DNA from: an uncultured Alphaproteobacteria bacterium
Lineage (GTDB): Bacteria > Pseudomonadota > Alphaproteobacteria > HIMB59 > GCA-002718135
NCBI GenBank assembly: GCA_902601455.1
Contig: CACKNC010000003.1
Span: 1 to 64,000 of the forward strand
DNA: 64,000 nt
Direction of reading: 5' to 3'
Shown: positions 42,541 through 52,896 of the stretch, one piece after another
Position numbering within the stretch: the first letter of the stretch is position 1
Layout of the letters: every line of letters starts with the position of its first letter
Notes under the pieces: model-generated
Told to the model about the DNA's origin: nothing
Databases searched by the model: none
The model's input: only the letters and a program-made list of their open reading frames with translations
Program-made: the position numbers and the translations under genes

Positions 42541-43022
42541 TTAAAGCTATTTTTTTAACAATATTTTTTTTTGGACTAGTTTCTTGTGGTAGTGTTGAAT
42601 TTGTTCTTAATGAAAACGACCTAGAAAATAAATATAAAAACAACACGTTGGTTATTTTACTTGGTAAAAATGAGGAAAAATTTTCCCAAGAACTCTTTTC
42701 ATATTTTGGAAGTCAAAATAATGGAGACTATATTTTAAAAGCCTCGTTTTCTGAAAAAAAAGAAAACAGGCTTGTTAAGACAAATCAAGTAGCAGAAAAA
42801 ATTGATTATGAGCTAACTGTTAATTACCAGCTTTATTACAAGAATAATGACTGTAATATTTTTAACAAAAAGGTATTAACAAAATTTTCCTATGTTCCCA
42901 AATCGTTTGGCTATAATTTTGGCTCCTCTAGATCTTTAGATAAATTATATAACAGCAGTATAAGAAAAAACATAAATAATTTTATAAAGTCTGCTCCAAA
43001 ATCAGTCGCCTGCATACAATGA
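42537..43022 (+). CDS. LptE-like LPS-assembly lipoprotein
   Basis: Lipobox LVSCGS; between leuS and the holA-like gene, the usual lptE position. Confidence 0.65.
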   Translation: MIKAIFLTIFFFGLVSCGSVEFVLNENDLENKYKNNTLVILLGKNEEKFSQELFSYFGSQNNGDYILKASFSEKKENRLVKTNQVAEKIDYELTVNYQLYYKNNDCNIFNKKVLTKFSYVPKSFGYNFGSSRSLDKLYNSSIRKNINNFIKSAPKSVACIQ

Positions 43023-43945
43023 AAATAAAACCTGAAGTTTTTTTAATCCAAAAACAAAAAGTAGATTTTAAAAAAATATTAGTTACTGGAAATGATGAAA
43101 CCTTTATAAACTACACAACACAATATTTAATTGACCATTATAAAATGAATGGTTTTTTCATAGAAGACTCAGGGGATATAAGAAGTGGTGTTTTAGGAAA
43201 CCTTTTTTCAGAAAAAAAAGTTTTGTTTTTTTTTAAAAACCCCTCTTCTAAAAATATTGATGAATATTCTAATACAAATGAAAATATTTTGGTTTCTTCA
43301 AACAATGCAAAGAGTGTGAAAAACTTAAAACTTAACCTAACTAAATCTAAAGATTCTGTGGTTTTTGATTGTTATCCTTTGAGCAGAGCTGGTAAGGAAC
43401 TTGTTGTAAAGGGGTTTGTAAATGTAAATAAAATAAAAATTTCATCAGATGTTTATTGGTATATTGTTGAAAATTTTGAGAATGAGTATGTTTTTTTAAT
43501 TAACCAACTTCATTCGTTGCTACTTTTTAACAAAGACATTGTTTATATTTCTGATGTTGAAAAAATAGTATTCATTGAAAACAAAATAGAAATTAATAAA
43601 ATTTTTTTTCAAATTTTAAAAAATAATAAATTGTTAATAACCTTTTTTAATAAAAATATTTTTACTAACAGTGATTTTTATATTTTTTTAAACTCAATAA
43701 AGTTATATCTCTCTATTATTAGTTCGTCAAAAAATCAAGATGAAGCGGTTTTAAAATTTCCTAAATATATGTTTAATGAAAAAGATGTTTTTTTAAAAAT
43801 TTATAATTACTTAAACAAAACAAAAATAAAAAAGATTTATAAAAATATCTTTAGGGCTGAAAGGTTGTTAAGATCAAACTCGAGTTTATTTTCTGTAATA
43901 GGCCTAAGGTTCTTAATTAATACTAAAAAAATTATTATTTCTTGA
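43019..43945 (+). CDS. holA: DNA polymerase III subunit delta-like
   Basis: Divergent HolA-like size and context (leuS-lptE-holA); 4-nt overlap with the preceding gene. Confidence 0.7.
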   Translation: MKIKPEVFLIQKQKVDFKKILVTGNDETFINYTTQYLIDHYKMNGFFIEDSGDIRSGVLGNLFSEKKVLFFFKNPSSKNIDEYSNTNENILVSSNNAKSVKNLKLNLTKSKDSVVFDCYPLSRAGKELVVKGFVNVNKIKISSDVYWYIVENFENEYVFLINQLHSLLLFNKDIVYISDVEKIVFIENKIEINKIFFQILKNNKLLITFFNKNIFTNSDFYIFLNSIKLYLSIISSSKNQDEAVLKFPKYMFNEKDVFLKIYNYLNKTKIKKIYKNIFRAERLLRSNSSLFSVIGLRFLINTKKIIIS

Positions 43946-44768
43946 GTCTTTTCATTATTTCATCAAGTTGATTTAAATCTGAATAATATAGTTTTAGGGA
44001 GCCACTTGATCCATTTTCATTAAATTGAATTTCTGTTTTCAGTCCAATTTTATCAGAAAGCTCCTTCTCTAAATCTAAAATATTAGGGTCTTTCAATGGG
44101 CTTTTCTTTTTAGATGATTTGTATTTTGATGTAGATTTTTCAACATCTCTTACGCTTAGCTTTTTTTCAAATATTTCTTTTGCCTTCTCTAGAGCGTTTG
44201 GTACACCTATTAATGCTCTTGCGTGTCCCATACTTATCTTTCCATCAATAATCATTTCATGAATTTCTTCCTCAAGCTCTAATATCCTAATGAGATTAGA
44301 AATGTGACTCGTGCTTTTTCCTATTTTCTTAGCAAGATCTTCTGTTTTCAAACTATTTAACTCTATTATGTTTTTGTAAGCCTTTGCTTCCTCTACAATA
44401 TTAAGGTTTTCTCTTTGAATATTTTCAATTAATGCTAGCTCATAAACATTTTCTTCAGAAACAGACATTATAACACAACTAACCGAGTGTATTCCCGCCA
44501 CTTGACATGCGCGCCACCTCCTTTCACCAGCTATTATCTCGAACTCATCATTAGAAAGCTCTCTAACGACTATAGGTTGAATTAACCCTTGGTTTTTAAT
44601 TGAGTTTGCAAGCTCGTTTATTTCTTTTTCATCAAATTTTTTTCTTGGTTGTTTTTTATTGGGTGAGATCTTTGAAATATCAATTTTATTAATATTGCTT
44701 TTGCTATTATTTTTAGTGCTTAATAAGGCACCTAATCCCATACCTAATTTTTTATTGTCTTTATTCAT
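43935..44768 (-). CDS. parB: Chromosome partitioning protein ParB
   Basis: LGMGLGALLS, PNKKQPRKKFDEKEINELANSIKNQGLIQPIVVR, IAGERRWRAC, KIGKSTSHISNLIRIL. Confidence 0.97.
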   Translation of the reverse strand: MNKDNKKLGMGLGALLSTKNNSKSNINKIDISKISPNKKQPRKKFDEKEINELANSIKNQGLIQPIVVRELSNDEFEIIAGERRWRACQVAGIHSVSCVIMSVSEENVYELALIENIQRENLNIVEEAKAYKNIIELNSLKTEDLAKKIGKSTSHISNLIRILELEEEIHEMIIDGKISMGHARALIGVPNALEKAKEIFEKKLSVRDVEKSTSKYKSSKKKSPLKDPNILDLEKELSDKIGLKTEIQFNENGSSGSLKLYYSDLNQLDEIMKRLKK

Positions 44769-45534
44769 TTGTCGCGCCTTGTTTGTTTATGATTTCACGA
44801 GCCAAACCTATATATGCCATAGATCCCGAACAATTAACATCATATAATATTGCAGGCTTTCCATGACTCGGGGCTTCAGAGATTTTTACATTTCTAGGAA
44901 TAGTTGTTTTATAAACAGTATCACCAAAATGCTCTCTAACATCTTTTTCAACAAGAGAACTAAGTGAGTTTCTTTTATCAACCATCGTTAAAAGAATTCC
45001 TTCAATAACAAGCTGGGGGTTAAAGTTTTCTTTGATAAGGTGGATGGAGTCAATTAGTGAAGAAATACCCTCAAGTGCAAAAAACTCAGATTGCAAAGGT
45101 ACTATTACAGAATTTGATGCCACTAATGAGTTAATAGTTAAAAGACCAAGTGCCGGTGGACAGTCTATTATCACAAAATCATAACTGTTGGTTTTAGATA
45201 ATATTTTTGCAATAACAAATTCTCTTTTTTTAATGTTTGCAAGCTCAATTTCTGACGCTGCCAGATTTGTGTTAGCTGTAATTATGTCTAAACCAGGAAC
45301 CAAAGTGTTTTTAATAGCATTTTGATAAAAAGTTTCATTTACTATTAGGTCATATAGGTTTGGATTTCTATCACTATAAGAAAGGCCTAAGCCAGTACTG
45401 GCGTTTCCTTGTGGGTCAGCATCAACCAACAAAACCCTTTTGTTAACGGCGGATAAAGACGTTGCTAAGTTTATAGATGTTGTTGTCTTTCCAACACCAC
45501 CTTTTTGATTTGCAATAGATATAATTTTAGTCAT
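44761..45534 (-). CDS. parA: Chromosome partitioning ATPase ParA
   Basis: IISIANQKGGVGKTTTSINLATSL, DADPQGNASTGLG. Confidence 0.97.
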   Translation of the reverse strand: MTKIISIANQKGGVGKTTTSINLATSLSAVNKRVLLVDADPQGNASTGLGLSYSDRNPNLYDLIVNETFYQNAIKNTLVPGLDIITANTNLAASEIELANIKKREFVIAKILSKTNSYDFVIIDCPPALGLLTINSLVASNSVIVPLQSEFFALEGISSLIDSIHLIKENFNPQLVIEGILLTMVDKRNSLSSLVEKDVREHFGDTVYKTTIPRNVKISEAPSHGKPAILYDVNCSGSMAYIGLAREIINKQGATNE

Positions 45535-46138
45535 TTATAGTTTTAATGTTTCTTACTAAAAGTATACCGCCGTCACCAGAGCTTACACTTTTAATTTGCT
45601 TATAATCAAAATGAAATTCTTTCATAGCTATCTTAATTTCACTATTAACATTTCTGCCTTTTAAAAAAAGCGATGTTGTGTTTTTATTAGAATACATTCG
45701 TGCATAAGTTAGAAGCTTGGTTAGGGGGGCCAAAGCTCTTGACACAACAACGTCGTGGGTTGATATGGGTATTTTTTCTATTCTTTTATTTTGTATTTTT
45801 GCTGACAAAGAAAGTTCTTTGATTATTTTTTTCACAAAATCTGTTTTTTTTTTTACTGAATCAATCATAAGTACTTTTTTATAACCGACTATTGATAATA
45901 AAATACCAGGTAATCCAGCACCTGTTCCCAAATCAAGAATTTTTAATTTTTTACTTTGAATATGTTTTGTCAATTGCAAACAATCTAACACATGCCTGTC
46001 CCATATATTTTCTATAGTTGATCTTCCTATGATGTTTGTGTGTGTGTTGTAATTTATAACTGAGTTTATAAAAAACTCAGTTTTTTCAACTTGTAACTTG
46101 GTAAGATTCAAATAAGAAATTATCTCTTCTTTGTTCAA
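45527..46138 (-). CDS. rsmG: 16S rRNA m7G methyltransferase RsmG
   Basis: IWDRHVLDCLQLTKHI, ILDLGTGAGLPGILLSIV; context mnmG-rsmG-parA-parB. Confidence 0.95.
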   Translation of the reverse strand: MNKEEIISYLNLTKLQVEKTEFFINSVINYNTHTNIIGRSTIENIWDRHVLDCLQLTKHIQSKKLKILDLGTGAGLPGILLSIVGYKKVLMIDSVKKKTDFVKKIIKELSLSAKIQNKRIEKIPISTHDVVVSRALAPLTKLLTYARMYSNKNTTSLFLKGRNVNSEIKIAMKEFHFDYKQIKSVSSGDGGILLVRNIKTIND

Positions 46139-46139
46139 G

Positions 46140-48011
46140 TTAAGCAGCCTTTTTGTTTTTTTGCTTTTTTAAAAATCTCATAATAGCAATTATTGCCGCA
46201 GGAGTAACACCTGAAATTCTAGAAGCAGCTCCAAGTGTTTGGGGTCTTATTTTTGATAGCTTTTCTACAATTTCGTTGGATAGACTCCCCACATCTCTGA
46301 AATTTGTATTTTTTGGAATAATCAAACCCTCTTCTTTTTTGAAATCATCAATATCAGCCCTTTGTCTTGAAAGATAACTTGAATAAATAGATTCTATCTC
46401 GATTTGTTCTTTAACCAAAGGGTCTAGAGATTCAAGTTCGGGCCATATTTTTTCTAATTTTTTAAAATTGATATTTTTATAAGAAAGAAGGTCCATGACT
46501 GACCTTTTTTTTCCATCAAGTTTAATTTTTATATTTTTTTTATGTAATTGATTTGGTGATAATACGAGTTTTTTAGCAATATCAAAACCGCTGATTAGCA
46601 TTTTGTTTTTTTTGTTAAACTCTTTTTTTCTATAAAATGAAACACAACCTATATCGATACCTAAAGGTGTTATTCTTTGATCGGCATTGTCCGACCTTAA
46701 TAAAAGCCTGTATTCTGAGCGAGAAGTAAACATTCTATAAGGTTCTTTTGTTCCTTTTGTAACAAGATCATCTATTAAAACACCTATGTATCCTTGCGAC
46801 CTATCAACAACAAACGGCTTGCCAGATTTGTTTTTAACAGCAGCGTTTATTCCAGCAACAATCCCTTGTGCTGCCGCCTCTTCATACCCAGTTGTTCCAT
46901 TTATTTGTCCAGCGAAATAGAGGTTTTCTACCTTTTTTGTTTCTAATGTGTGATATAGCTCTCTTGGGTCTACATAATCGTATTCAATTGCATATGCTGG
47001 TTGTGTTATAATTGCTTTTTCTAAACCCTTAATAGACCTTACAAACCTCTCCTGAATATCTTCAGGCAAAGAAGAAGATATGCCGTTTGGGTATATTATA
47101 TCGCTTTCCAAACCCTCTGGCTCTAAAAAAATTTGATGGTTATTTTTGTTTGGAAATTTTGTGATCTTGTCTTCAATTGATGGGCAATATCTTGCGCCCA
47201 TAGAAGTAATAGCACCTGAGTACATTGGTGAAAGTTTAATATTATCTGATATTATTTTGTGCGTATTGCTGTTTGTGTGTGTGATAAAACAAGAGATTTG
47301 TGGGGTGTGGATAGACTTGTTGATAAAAGAGAATGGTACAGGTTTAGGATCAGGTAATTGCTCTTCTAAGTTGTTGAAATTTATAGATTTTTTAAGTATT
47401 CTTGGTGGAGTTCCGGTTTTTAATCTACCTATTGAAAACTTTAGTTTTTCTATTTTTTTTGCCAGCATTATAGATGGTTTGTCACCAACCCTACCTGCTG
47501 GAGAAGTTTTTTTACCAAGCCTTATTAACCCCCTAAGAAACGTGCCTGTTGTTAAAACAACTGTTGAACACTTGATTATTAAACCATTTTCTAACTCAAC
47601 ATGTGTAATTTTTTTATTTTTAATACCTATATCCTCGACAGACCCCTCAATAATATCAAGGTTTTTTTGGTTTTTTACTATATCGTATACTGCATTTTTA
47701 TAAAGATCTCTGTCTGCTTGGGCTCTTGGCCCCCTTACCGCAGCACCCCTACTTTCATTTAACATTCTAAATTGAATACAACTTTTATCAATTGCAGAGC
47801 CCATAACACCATCTAGGGCGTCAATTTCTCTAACGAGGTGGCCTTTTCCAAGACCGCCAATCGCAGGGTTGCATGACATTTCTCCTATTTTATTAATTTT
47901 ATGAGTAATTAGAGCAACATCAACCCCGATCCTTGCTGCCGAGCATGCGGCCTCAACTCCGGCGTGACCACCACCTATAACAACAACAGAATATTTTTTA
48001 TAACTTTTCAC
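46140..48011 (-). CDS. mnmG: tRNA U34 carboxymethylaminomethyl-modifying enzyme MnmG (GTG start)
   Basis: [66 protein letters not shown]. Confidence 0.97.
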   Translation of the reverse strand: MKSYKKYSVVVIGGGHAGVEAACSAARIGVDVALITHKINKIGEMSCNPAIGGLGKGHLVREIDALDGVMGSAIDKSCIQFRMLNESRGAAVRGPRAQADRDLYKNAVYDIVKNQKNLDIIEGSVEDIGIKNKKITHVELENGLIIKCSTVVLTTGTFLRGLIRLGKKTSPAGRVGDKPSIMLAKKIEKLKFSIGRLKTGTPPRILKKSINFNNLEEQLPDPKPVPFSFINKSIHTPQISCFITHTNSNTHKIISDNIKLSPMYSGAITSMGARYCPSIEDKITKFPNKNNHQIFLEPEGLESDIIYPNGISSSLPEDIQERFVRSIKGLEKAIITQPAYAIEYDYVDPRELYHTLETKKVENLYFAGQINGTTGYEEAAAQGIVAGINAAVKNKSGKPFVVDRSQGYIGVLIDDLVTKGTKEPYRMFTSRSEYRLLLRSDNADQRITPLGIDIGCVSFYRKKEFNKKNKMLISGFDIAKKLVLSPNQLHKKNIKIKLDGKKRSVMDLLSYKNINFKKLEKIWPELESLDPLVKEQIEIESIYSSYLSRQRADIDDFKKEEGLIIPKNTNFRDVGSLSNEIVEKLSKIRPQTLGAASRISGVTPAAIIAIMRFLKKQKNKKAA

Positions 48012-48017
48012 GTGAAA
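48006..48017. promoter_or_regulatory. parS site 1 (ParB-binding core)
   Basis: TTTCACGTGAAA palindromic core of the parS consensus; overlaps the mnmG GTG start codon. Confidence 0.8.
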
Positions 48018-49313
48018 TTACTTTCCTATACAAAAATCTCTAAATATTATATCTAAAATATTTTCTATATCAAATTTTTGGTTAATTTCCAATGAAAGCC
48101 TTAATGCTTCCCTATATTTGAAGGCCTGTATATCTAGGCTTTCCTTTGGTTTAATAGATTTTAATTCTAACAACACACCATTCATTATTTTTATATGTCT
48201 TTCACGTGAAAAGATTGGTTCATTTTTTTGTTTTTTAATCAGCTTTTGCTTTATTTTTCTGATTAGCAACCCCACTCCCTCACCTGTAAAAGAGGAAATA
48301 TTTGTGGTATTTTTTTGATTTTTTCTATTTTTTCTTTTATCAAGTTTTGATCTAACAAAAATTTTATTCTTAATTTGATCATAATTAAGGGTTTCATTTT
48401 TATCCAAAAAAACAAGACTTAAATCAGAAGTAGAAATAACTTCTTTTGTTTTTTTTATACCTATTTCTTCAATTTTATTTCTGTGTTTTCTTAAGCCTGC
48501 AGTATCAACAAATGTAAACTTATACCCATCTATGTCTATAACAGATGATACATTGTCAGTTGTTGTTCCAGGAATATTTGTAACAATCGATACATCTTTT
48601 TTAGAAATATAATTAATAAAAGAAGACTTTCCTGTATTAGGTTTCCCCACTAACGAGATAAGAAAACCACCCCTTATTGATTTGGATATTTTTGAGTTTA
48701 CAAGCTCAGTCTCTATTTTTTTTATTATGTTCTTATTTTGTTCTAAAACAATACTTTGGGTTTCTTTTGGTAGGTCTTCGTCAGAAAAATCAATTAACGC
48801 CTCAGTGTTGGCCAGAAGATCTTTTAAATCCGAGTTTAGTGTTTCTACAAAACCACTTAACTTTCCAGAAAGTCCTGATATTGCTAAGCTTCTCTGTTTT
48901 TCTGTTTCAGAGTTTATTAAGTCTGATAGACTCTCAGTTTGTAAAAGATCAATCTTATCATTTATTAAAGACCTCTTTGTAAACTCTCCTGGCTCAGCCA
49001 ATCTTAATCCTAACAACTCTAATGTCTTTGATATTTTTAAAATTATTGCAGAACTGCCGTGACAACTAATTTCAACCATTTCCTCCCCCGTAAACGAGTT
49101 TGGTTTTCTAAAATAAGTTACTATAACCTGGTCTATTACTTTTTTTTCAAACTTTAAAATAGTTAGTTTTGTTTTGTTTGGTATAATTTTTTTTATAGAT
49201 GATATTTTTTTTAAAACTGAAAGACTGTTTTTTCCAGATAAACGGATTAAGGCTATTGCTGACTTGCCGGTTGGTGTAGATAGGGCATAAATAGTGTCAT
49301 TAAATTTAGACAT
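48018..49313 (-). CDS. mnmE: tRNA modification GTPase MnmE
   Basis: DTIYALSTPTGKSAIALIRLSG, SLVGKPNTGKSSFINYI, DTAGLRKHRNKIEEIGIKK, C-terminal IFRDFCIGK; ATG at 49313 preferred over the upstream TTG. Confidence 0.96.
   Translation of the reverse strand: MSKFNDTIYALSTPTGKSAIALIRLSGKNSLSVLKKISSIKKIIPNKTKLTILKFEKKVIDQVIVTYFRKPNSFTGEEMVEISCHGSSAIILKISKTLELLGLRLAEPGEFTKRSLINDKIDLLQTESLSDLINSETEKQRSLAISGLSGKLSGFVETLNSDLKDLLANTEALIDFSDEDLPKETQSIVLEQNKNIIKKIETELVNSKISKSIRGGFLISLVGKPNTGKSSFINYISKKDVSIVTNIPGTTTDNVSSVIDIDGYKFTFVDTAGLRKHRNKIEEIGIKKTKEVISTSDLSLVFLDKNETLNYDQIKNKIFVRSKLDKRKNRKNQKNTTNISSFTGEGVGLLIRKIKQKLIKKQKNEPIFSRERHIKIMNGVLLELKSIKPKESLDIQAFKYREALRLSLEINQKFDIENILDIIFRDFCIGK
48200..48211. 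promoter_or_regulatory. parS site 2 (ParB-binding core) inside mnmE
   Basis: TTTCACGTGAAA, encodes FSRER in mnmE; 194 bp from site 1. Confidence 0.8.
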
Positions 49314-49464
49314 TTTTGGCAAATAAACCTAATGCTCAACTAAGTCTAGAATTTCAATAAAAAACTTAACTTAATCATCAATTGGTTAGGGTTTTCTTAT
49401 AATATATGTTTTTAAATAGTTATTTTTTTTTGCGGTCTTAGGCTTTTTTATTTAAGTTAACCTT

Positions 49465-50547
49465 TTAAATAAATCTTTTTTCTAAATATTTATGTGAAAT
49501 ATGTGCAAGAAAAACAACAATAACGACACCAACCAAAGATATTAGGTCTGACAAAAAGATGTTTTTAGTTACAGCTGTTGCTTTTCCACCCAAATCTATA
49601 CTTACAGGAACTTGAAAAACAAAGCGCAAAAACATACTGGAAAACCACCAAACCAAAGCATGAATTAAATATATCCCATAACTTATGGTTCCTAAATAAA
49701 CTAAGTGTTTGTTGTTTAATAACCTAACAATAAAAGCCTTATCCTCTGTTAGAACAAGCAATAAAATAGTTAATGCAAAAACAAAAGGCATAAAAACAAT
49801 AAAGCCATTATTTTGATGGCCAAAAACAGTAATTAAAAAAATTATGGTTAAAAACATTAACACAGATGGTGTTGATAGAATTTTTATATTTGATTTATTA
49901 AAAAAAACATACGATCTCTGTGTTAATACTCCTATAAAAAAAGAGTAAACACATCGAGCAGGTCCGGTTATATTATCACTTTCAAAACCTGTAAAAAACA
50001 GAACGTAACCCAAGATAAAGATTAAAACAAGAGCAATAAAATAAAAAAATAGTTTTGATTTCTTTGTTATTAAAATAAAAATACCAAAAAATGCATATGT
50101 AAAAAACTCTGCTGATATGGACCAACTAGGATAATTAAAAGTGGGTTGTGGAATAACCAAGTTATGAACCATAAACAGATTTGCTACAAATGCGGTAGTG
50201 TTGTTATTAAAAAAAGCTCTGTTATTAGCAACCAAACCAAATCTAATCTCAACAAAAAGTTTTAAAAATTCGATTCCTAAAAAAATCATTAACATTAAAA
50301 AATGTAATGGGTAAAGCCTTAAAAATCTCTGTTTTTGGTAAAGATAAAAAGTGTTTATTGATGAAATTTTTTCTGAATAATTTAGTGAAATAACGAAACC
50401 ACTTAGTACGAAAAAAAAATCTACCGCTAACCAAGCGTTTTCAAAGAAATAACTTATGTAACCGTTGTTGTTTAAGTGAAAAAAAGCTATTGAGATAGCC
50501 GCAACACCCCTTAAACTTTGTAAGCTTAAAATCTTATCTTTTTTCAT
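49465..50547 (-). CDS. Acyltransferase 3 family membrane protein
   Basis: LQSLRGVAAISIAFFHLNN, FFFVLSGFVISLNY, YPSWSISAEFFTYA. Confidence 0.93.
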   Translation of the reverse strand: MKKDKILSLQSLRGVAAISIAFFHLNNNGYISYFFENAWLAVDFFFVLSGFVISLNYSEKISSINTFYLYQKQRFLRLYPLHFLMLMIFLGIEFLKLFVEIRFGLVANNRAFFNNNTTAFVANLFMVHNLVIPQPTFNYPSWSISAEFFTYAFFGIFILITKKSKLFFYFIALVLIFILGYVLFFTGFESDNITGPARCVYSFFIGVLTQRSYVFFNKSNIKILSTPSVLMFLTIIFLITVFGHQNNGFIVFMPFVFALTILLLVLTEDKAFIVRLLNNKHLVYLGTISYGIYLIHALVWWFSSMFLRFVFQVPVSIDLGGKATAVTKNIFLSDLISLVGVVIVVFLAHISHKYLEKRFI

Positions 50548-50625
50548 TTTTAGATATTAACTATATTAAAAAAACAATAAGACAGTATATTTATATTGGT
50601 GTTTTTATAGAGAAATTTATATAAA

Positions 50626-51888
50626 TTAATTAGTTTTGGTTCCCATACTTTGAAAAAACTCGTTGTTTGTTTTGGTATCTTTAATTTTATCTAATAAAAA
50701 TTCCATTGCTTCGGTTGTTCCCATTGGTGCTAAAATTTTTCTTAAAATGAAAATTTTTCCTAGCTCATCCTTATCCAATAATAATTCTTCTTTTCTTGTT
50801 CCTGATTTAGCTATGTCAAACGCCGGGTATGTTCTTTTTTGACTTAGTTTTCTATCTAACATCATTTCACTGTTACCCGTCCCCTTAAATTCTTCAAAAA
50901 TTACTTCATCCATTCTACTACCAGTATCAATTAGAGCTGTTGAAATAATTGTAAGAGATCCTCCATTTTCTACATTTCTTGCTGCACCAAAAAATCTTTT
51001 TGGTCTCTGTAATGCATTTGCATCAACACCCCCTGTTAAAACTTTTCCACTTGATGGAACAACAGTATTATAAGCTCTTCCTAGCCTTGTTATTGAGTCT
51101 AAAAGAATAACAACGTCGTGTTTGTATTCAACTAATCGTTTAGCTTTTTCAATTACCATTTCTGCAACCTGTACATGTCTTTGAGCGGGTTCATCAAAAG
51201 TCGAGCTTATTACTTCACCCTTCACTGATCTTTTCATATCAGTTACCTCTTCTGGTCTTTCATCAATTAATAAGACAATTAGTTTTGTTTCTGGGTTGTT
51301 TGCAGTAATAGCATTTGCAATTTTTTGCATAATAATTGTTTTACCTGTGAATGGTTGTGCCACTATTAATTGTCTTTGTCCTTTACCTAAAGGAGCTATA
51401 ATATCTATAATTCGTTCAGTTTGATCAGGCATAGGTTTTTCTTGCTCTAACTTAAATCTTGATTCAGGATATAGTGGTGTTAAATCCTCAAAATTTACCC
51501 TGTGTTTAACTACGTCTGTTTTAGCATCATTAATTTTGTTAATTTTAGTAATAGCAAAATACCTCTCTCCTTGCTTTGGAGCTCTTATTTCTCCTTCAAC
51601 AATATCACCCGTTCTCAAACTAAATTTTTTTATCTGAGAAGGTGATACATAAATATCATCTGGACCTGGTAAGTAATTTGATTCAGATGATCTTAAAAAA
51701 CCAAAACCGTCTTGCATTATTTCTATAACTCCTGAACCAGTTATAATTTCACCGTCAGTGGCTATCTGTTTAAGTATTGCAAACATTAAATCTTGTTTTC
51801 TTAGAGATGAGGGATTTTCTATTTCAAGTTTAGTAGCTTCTTTTAAAAGCTCTTCAGGTTGTTTATTTTTTAAATCTTGCAAATTCAT
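50626..51888 (-). CDS. rho: Transcription termination factor Rho
   Basis: [70 protein letters not shown]. Confidence 0.98.
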   Translation of the reverse strand: MNLQDLKNKQPEELLKEATKLEIENPSSLRKQDLMFAILKQIATDGEIITGSGVIEIMQDGFGFLRSSESNYLPGPDDIYVSPSQIKKFSLRTGDIVEGEIRAPKQGERYFAITKINKINDAKTDVVKHRVNFEDLTPLYPESRFKLEQEKPMPDQTERIIDIIAPLGKGQRQLIVAQPFTGKTIIMQKIANAITANNPETKLIVLLIDERPEEVTDMKRSVKGEVISSTFDEPAQRHVQVAEMVIEKAKRLVEYKHDVVILLDSITRLGRAYNTVVPSSGKVLTGGVDANALQRPKRFFGAARNVENGGSLTIISTALIDTGSRMDEVIFEEFKGTGNSEMMLDRKLSQKRTYPAFDIAKSGTRKEELLLDKDELGKIFILRKILAPMGTTEAMEFLLDKIKDTKTNNEFFQSMGTKTN

Positions 51889-52302
51889 AGTTTTTTGTTG
51901 TGGTTGGGGGTTGGAAAGTAAAGAATAATTTTAATTACATAAAATGATCCCTAGTGTCAAAATATATATTTATTATATTAATAAGTAGTTTTAGTAGTTG
52001 TAAGGTGAATCATATTAATTCCTACATTTCTTATATTTATTAACAAATAATTAAAATTGTATAAACTTATTATTTTATTATTAAAAACAAATAAAAGTAA
52101 AAAAAACCAATAATTTCAACAAAACCAATAACGTAAATTAAATAACAACATGTTAATAAAATTTAATAAATACTTAAACACAGCATTCTAACTCTTTTCA
52201 AAACCTTTTAATTTCTTGTTGATTAAAAAAAATAATTTTTAATTAATTCAATAATAAATTTAAAAAATAATAATTATGTTTATAACTATGTTTGTTGTAC
52301 AC
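51889..52302. other. Candidate chromosomal replication origin (oriC)
   Basis: AT-rich gap between divergent rho and maf; inverted DnaA-box-like 9-mers TTATTAACA (52037) and TGTTAATAA (52151); nearby parAB/parS; leading-strand gene orientation diverges here. Confidence 0.5.
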
Positions 52303-52893
52303 ATGTTTTTAAACAAACCATTTATTTTAGCTAGCAAAAGCAAATCAAGACACGCCCTTCTAAAAAATGCAGGTTTGAATTTTACTACAACAAGCCCACT
52401 TTGTGACGAGGAGCTTGTAAAAAAAAATTTGTTAAAAAAAACAATTAACAAAAGGAATCTTGCAATTCAATTGGCAAAAGCGAAGGCCCTAAGTGTAAGC
52501 TTAAAACAACCCGATTGTTTGGTGGTTGGTTCTGATACAATAATTGTCTTTAAAGATAAAATAATTAATAAAGCTAAGAATATAAACGATGCAAAAAAAA
52601 AACTACAAAAACTTTCCGGAAACAAACACCAAATTATATCTGGGGTTTCTGTTTGTTATGAAAAAAAACAGATTTGGTCTTCACAACAAACATCAACAAT
52701 ATATTTAAAAAAAATTGACCAAAAACAAATTAATAATTATTTAAAAAAAACAGGAAAAGACATTTTATCTTCCGTTGGTTGTTATCAAGTAGAAAGGTTA
52801 GGACCCCAGATTATAAAATCTATAAAAGGCGACTTCTTTAATGTTTTGGGCTTTCCACTGTTTCCATTTTTATCTTTTTTGTCTAAGGTGTAA
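52303..52893 (+). CDS. maf: Maf-like nucleotide pyrophosphatase
   Basis: FILASKSKSRHALLKNAGL, VVGSDTIIVF, SSVGCYQVERLGPQIIKSIKGDFFNVLGFPLF. Confidence 0.92.
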   Translation: MFLNKPFILASKSKSRHALLKNAGLNFTTTSPLCDEELVKKNLLKKTINKRNLAIQLAKAKALSVSLKQPDCLVVGSDTIIVFKDKIINKAKNINDAKKKLQKLSGNKHQIISGVSVCYEKKQIWSSQQTSTIYLKKIDQKQINNYLKKTGKDILSSVGCYQVERLGPQIIKSIKGDFFNVLGFPLFPFLSFLSKV

Positions 52894-52896
52894 AAA

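Noticed and set aside
47146-47703. 185-aa plus-strand ORF inside mnmG
   Set aside because: Antisense to a clearly conserved gene; the protein has no recognisable motif and reflects codon-bias shadowing
48677-49062. Two plus-strand ORFs inside mnmE
   Set aside because: Antisense to mnmE, whose frame is strongly supported
52141-52180. CtrA-like TTAA-N7-TTAA site in the candidate oriC
   Set aside because: The closest match (TTAATAAAATTTAA) has 6-nt spacing, and such matches are expected by chance in AT-rich DNA
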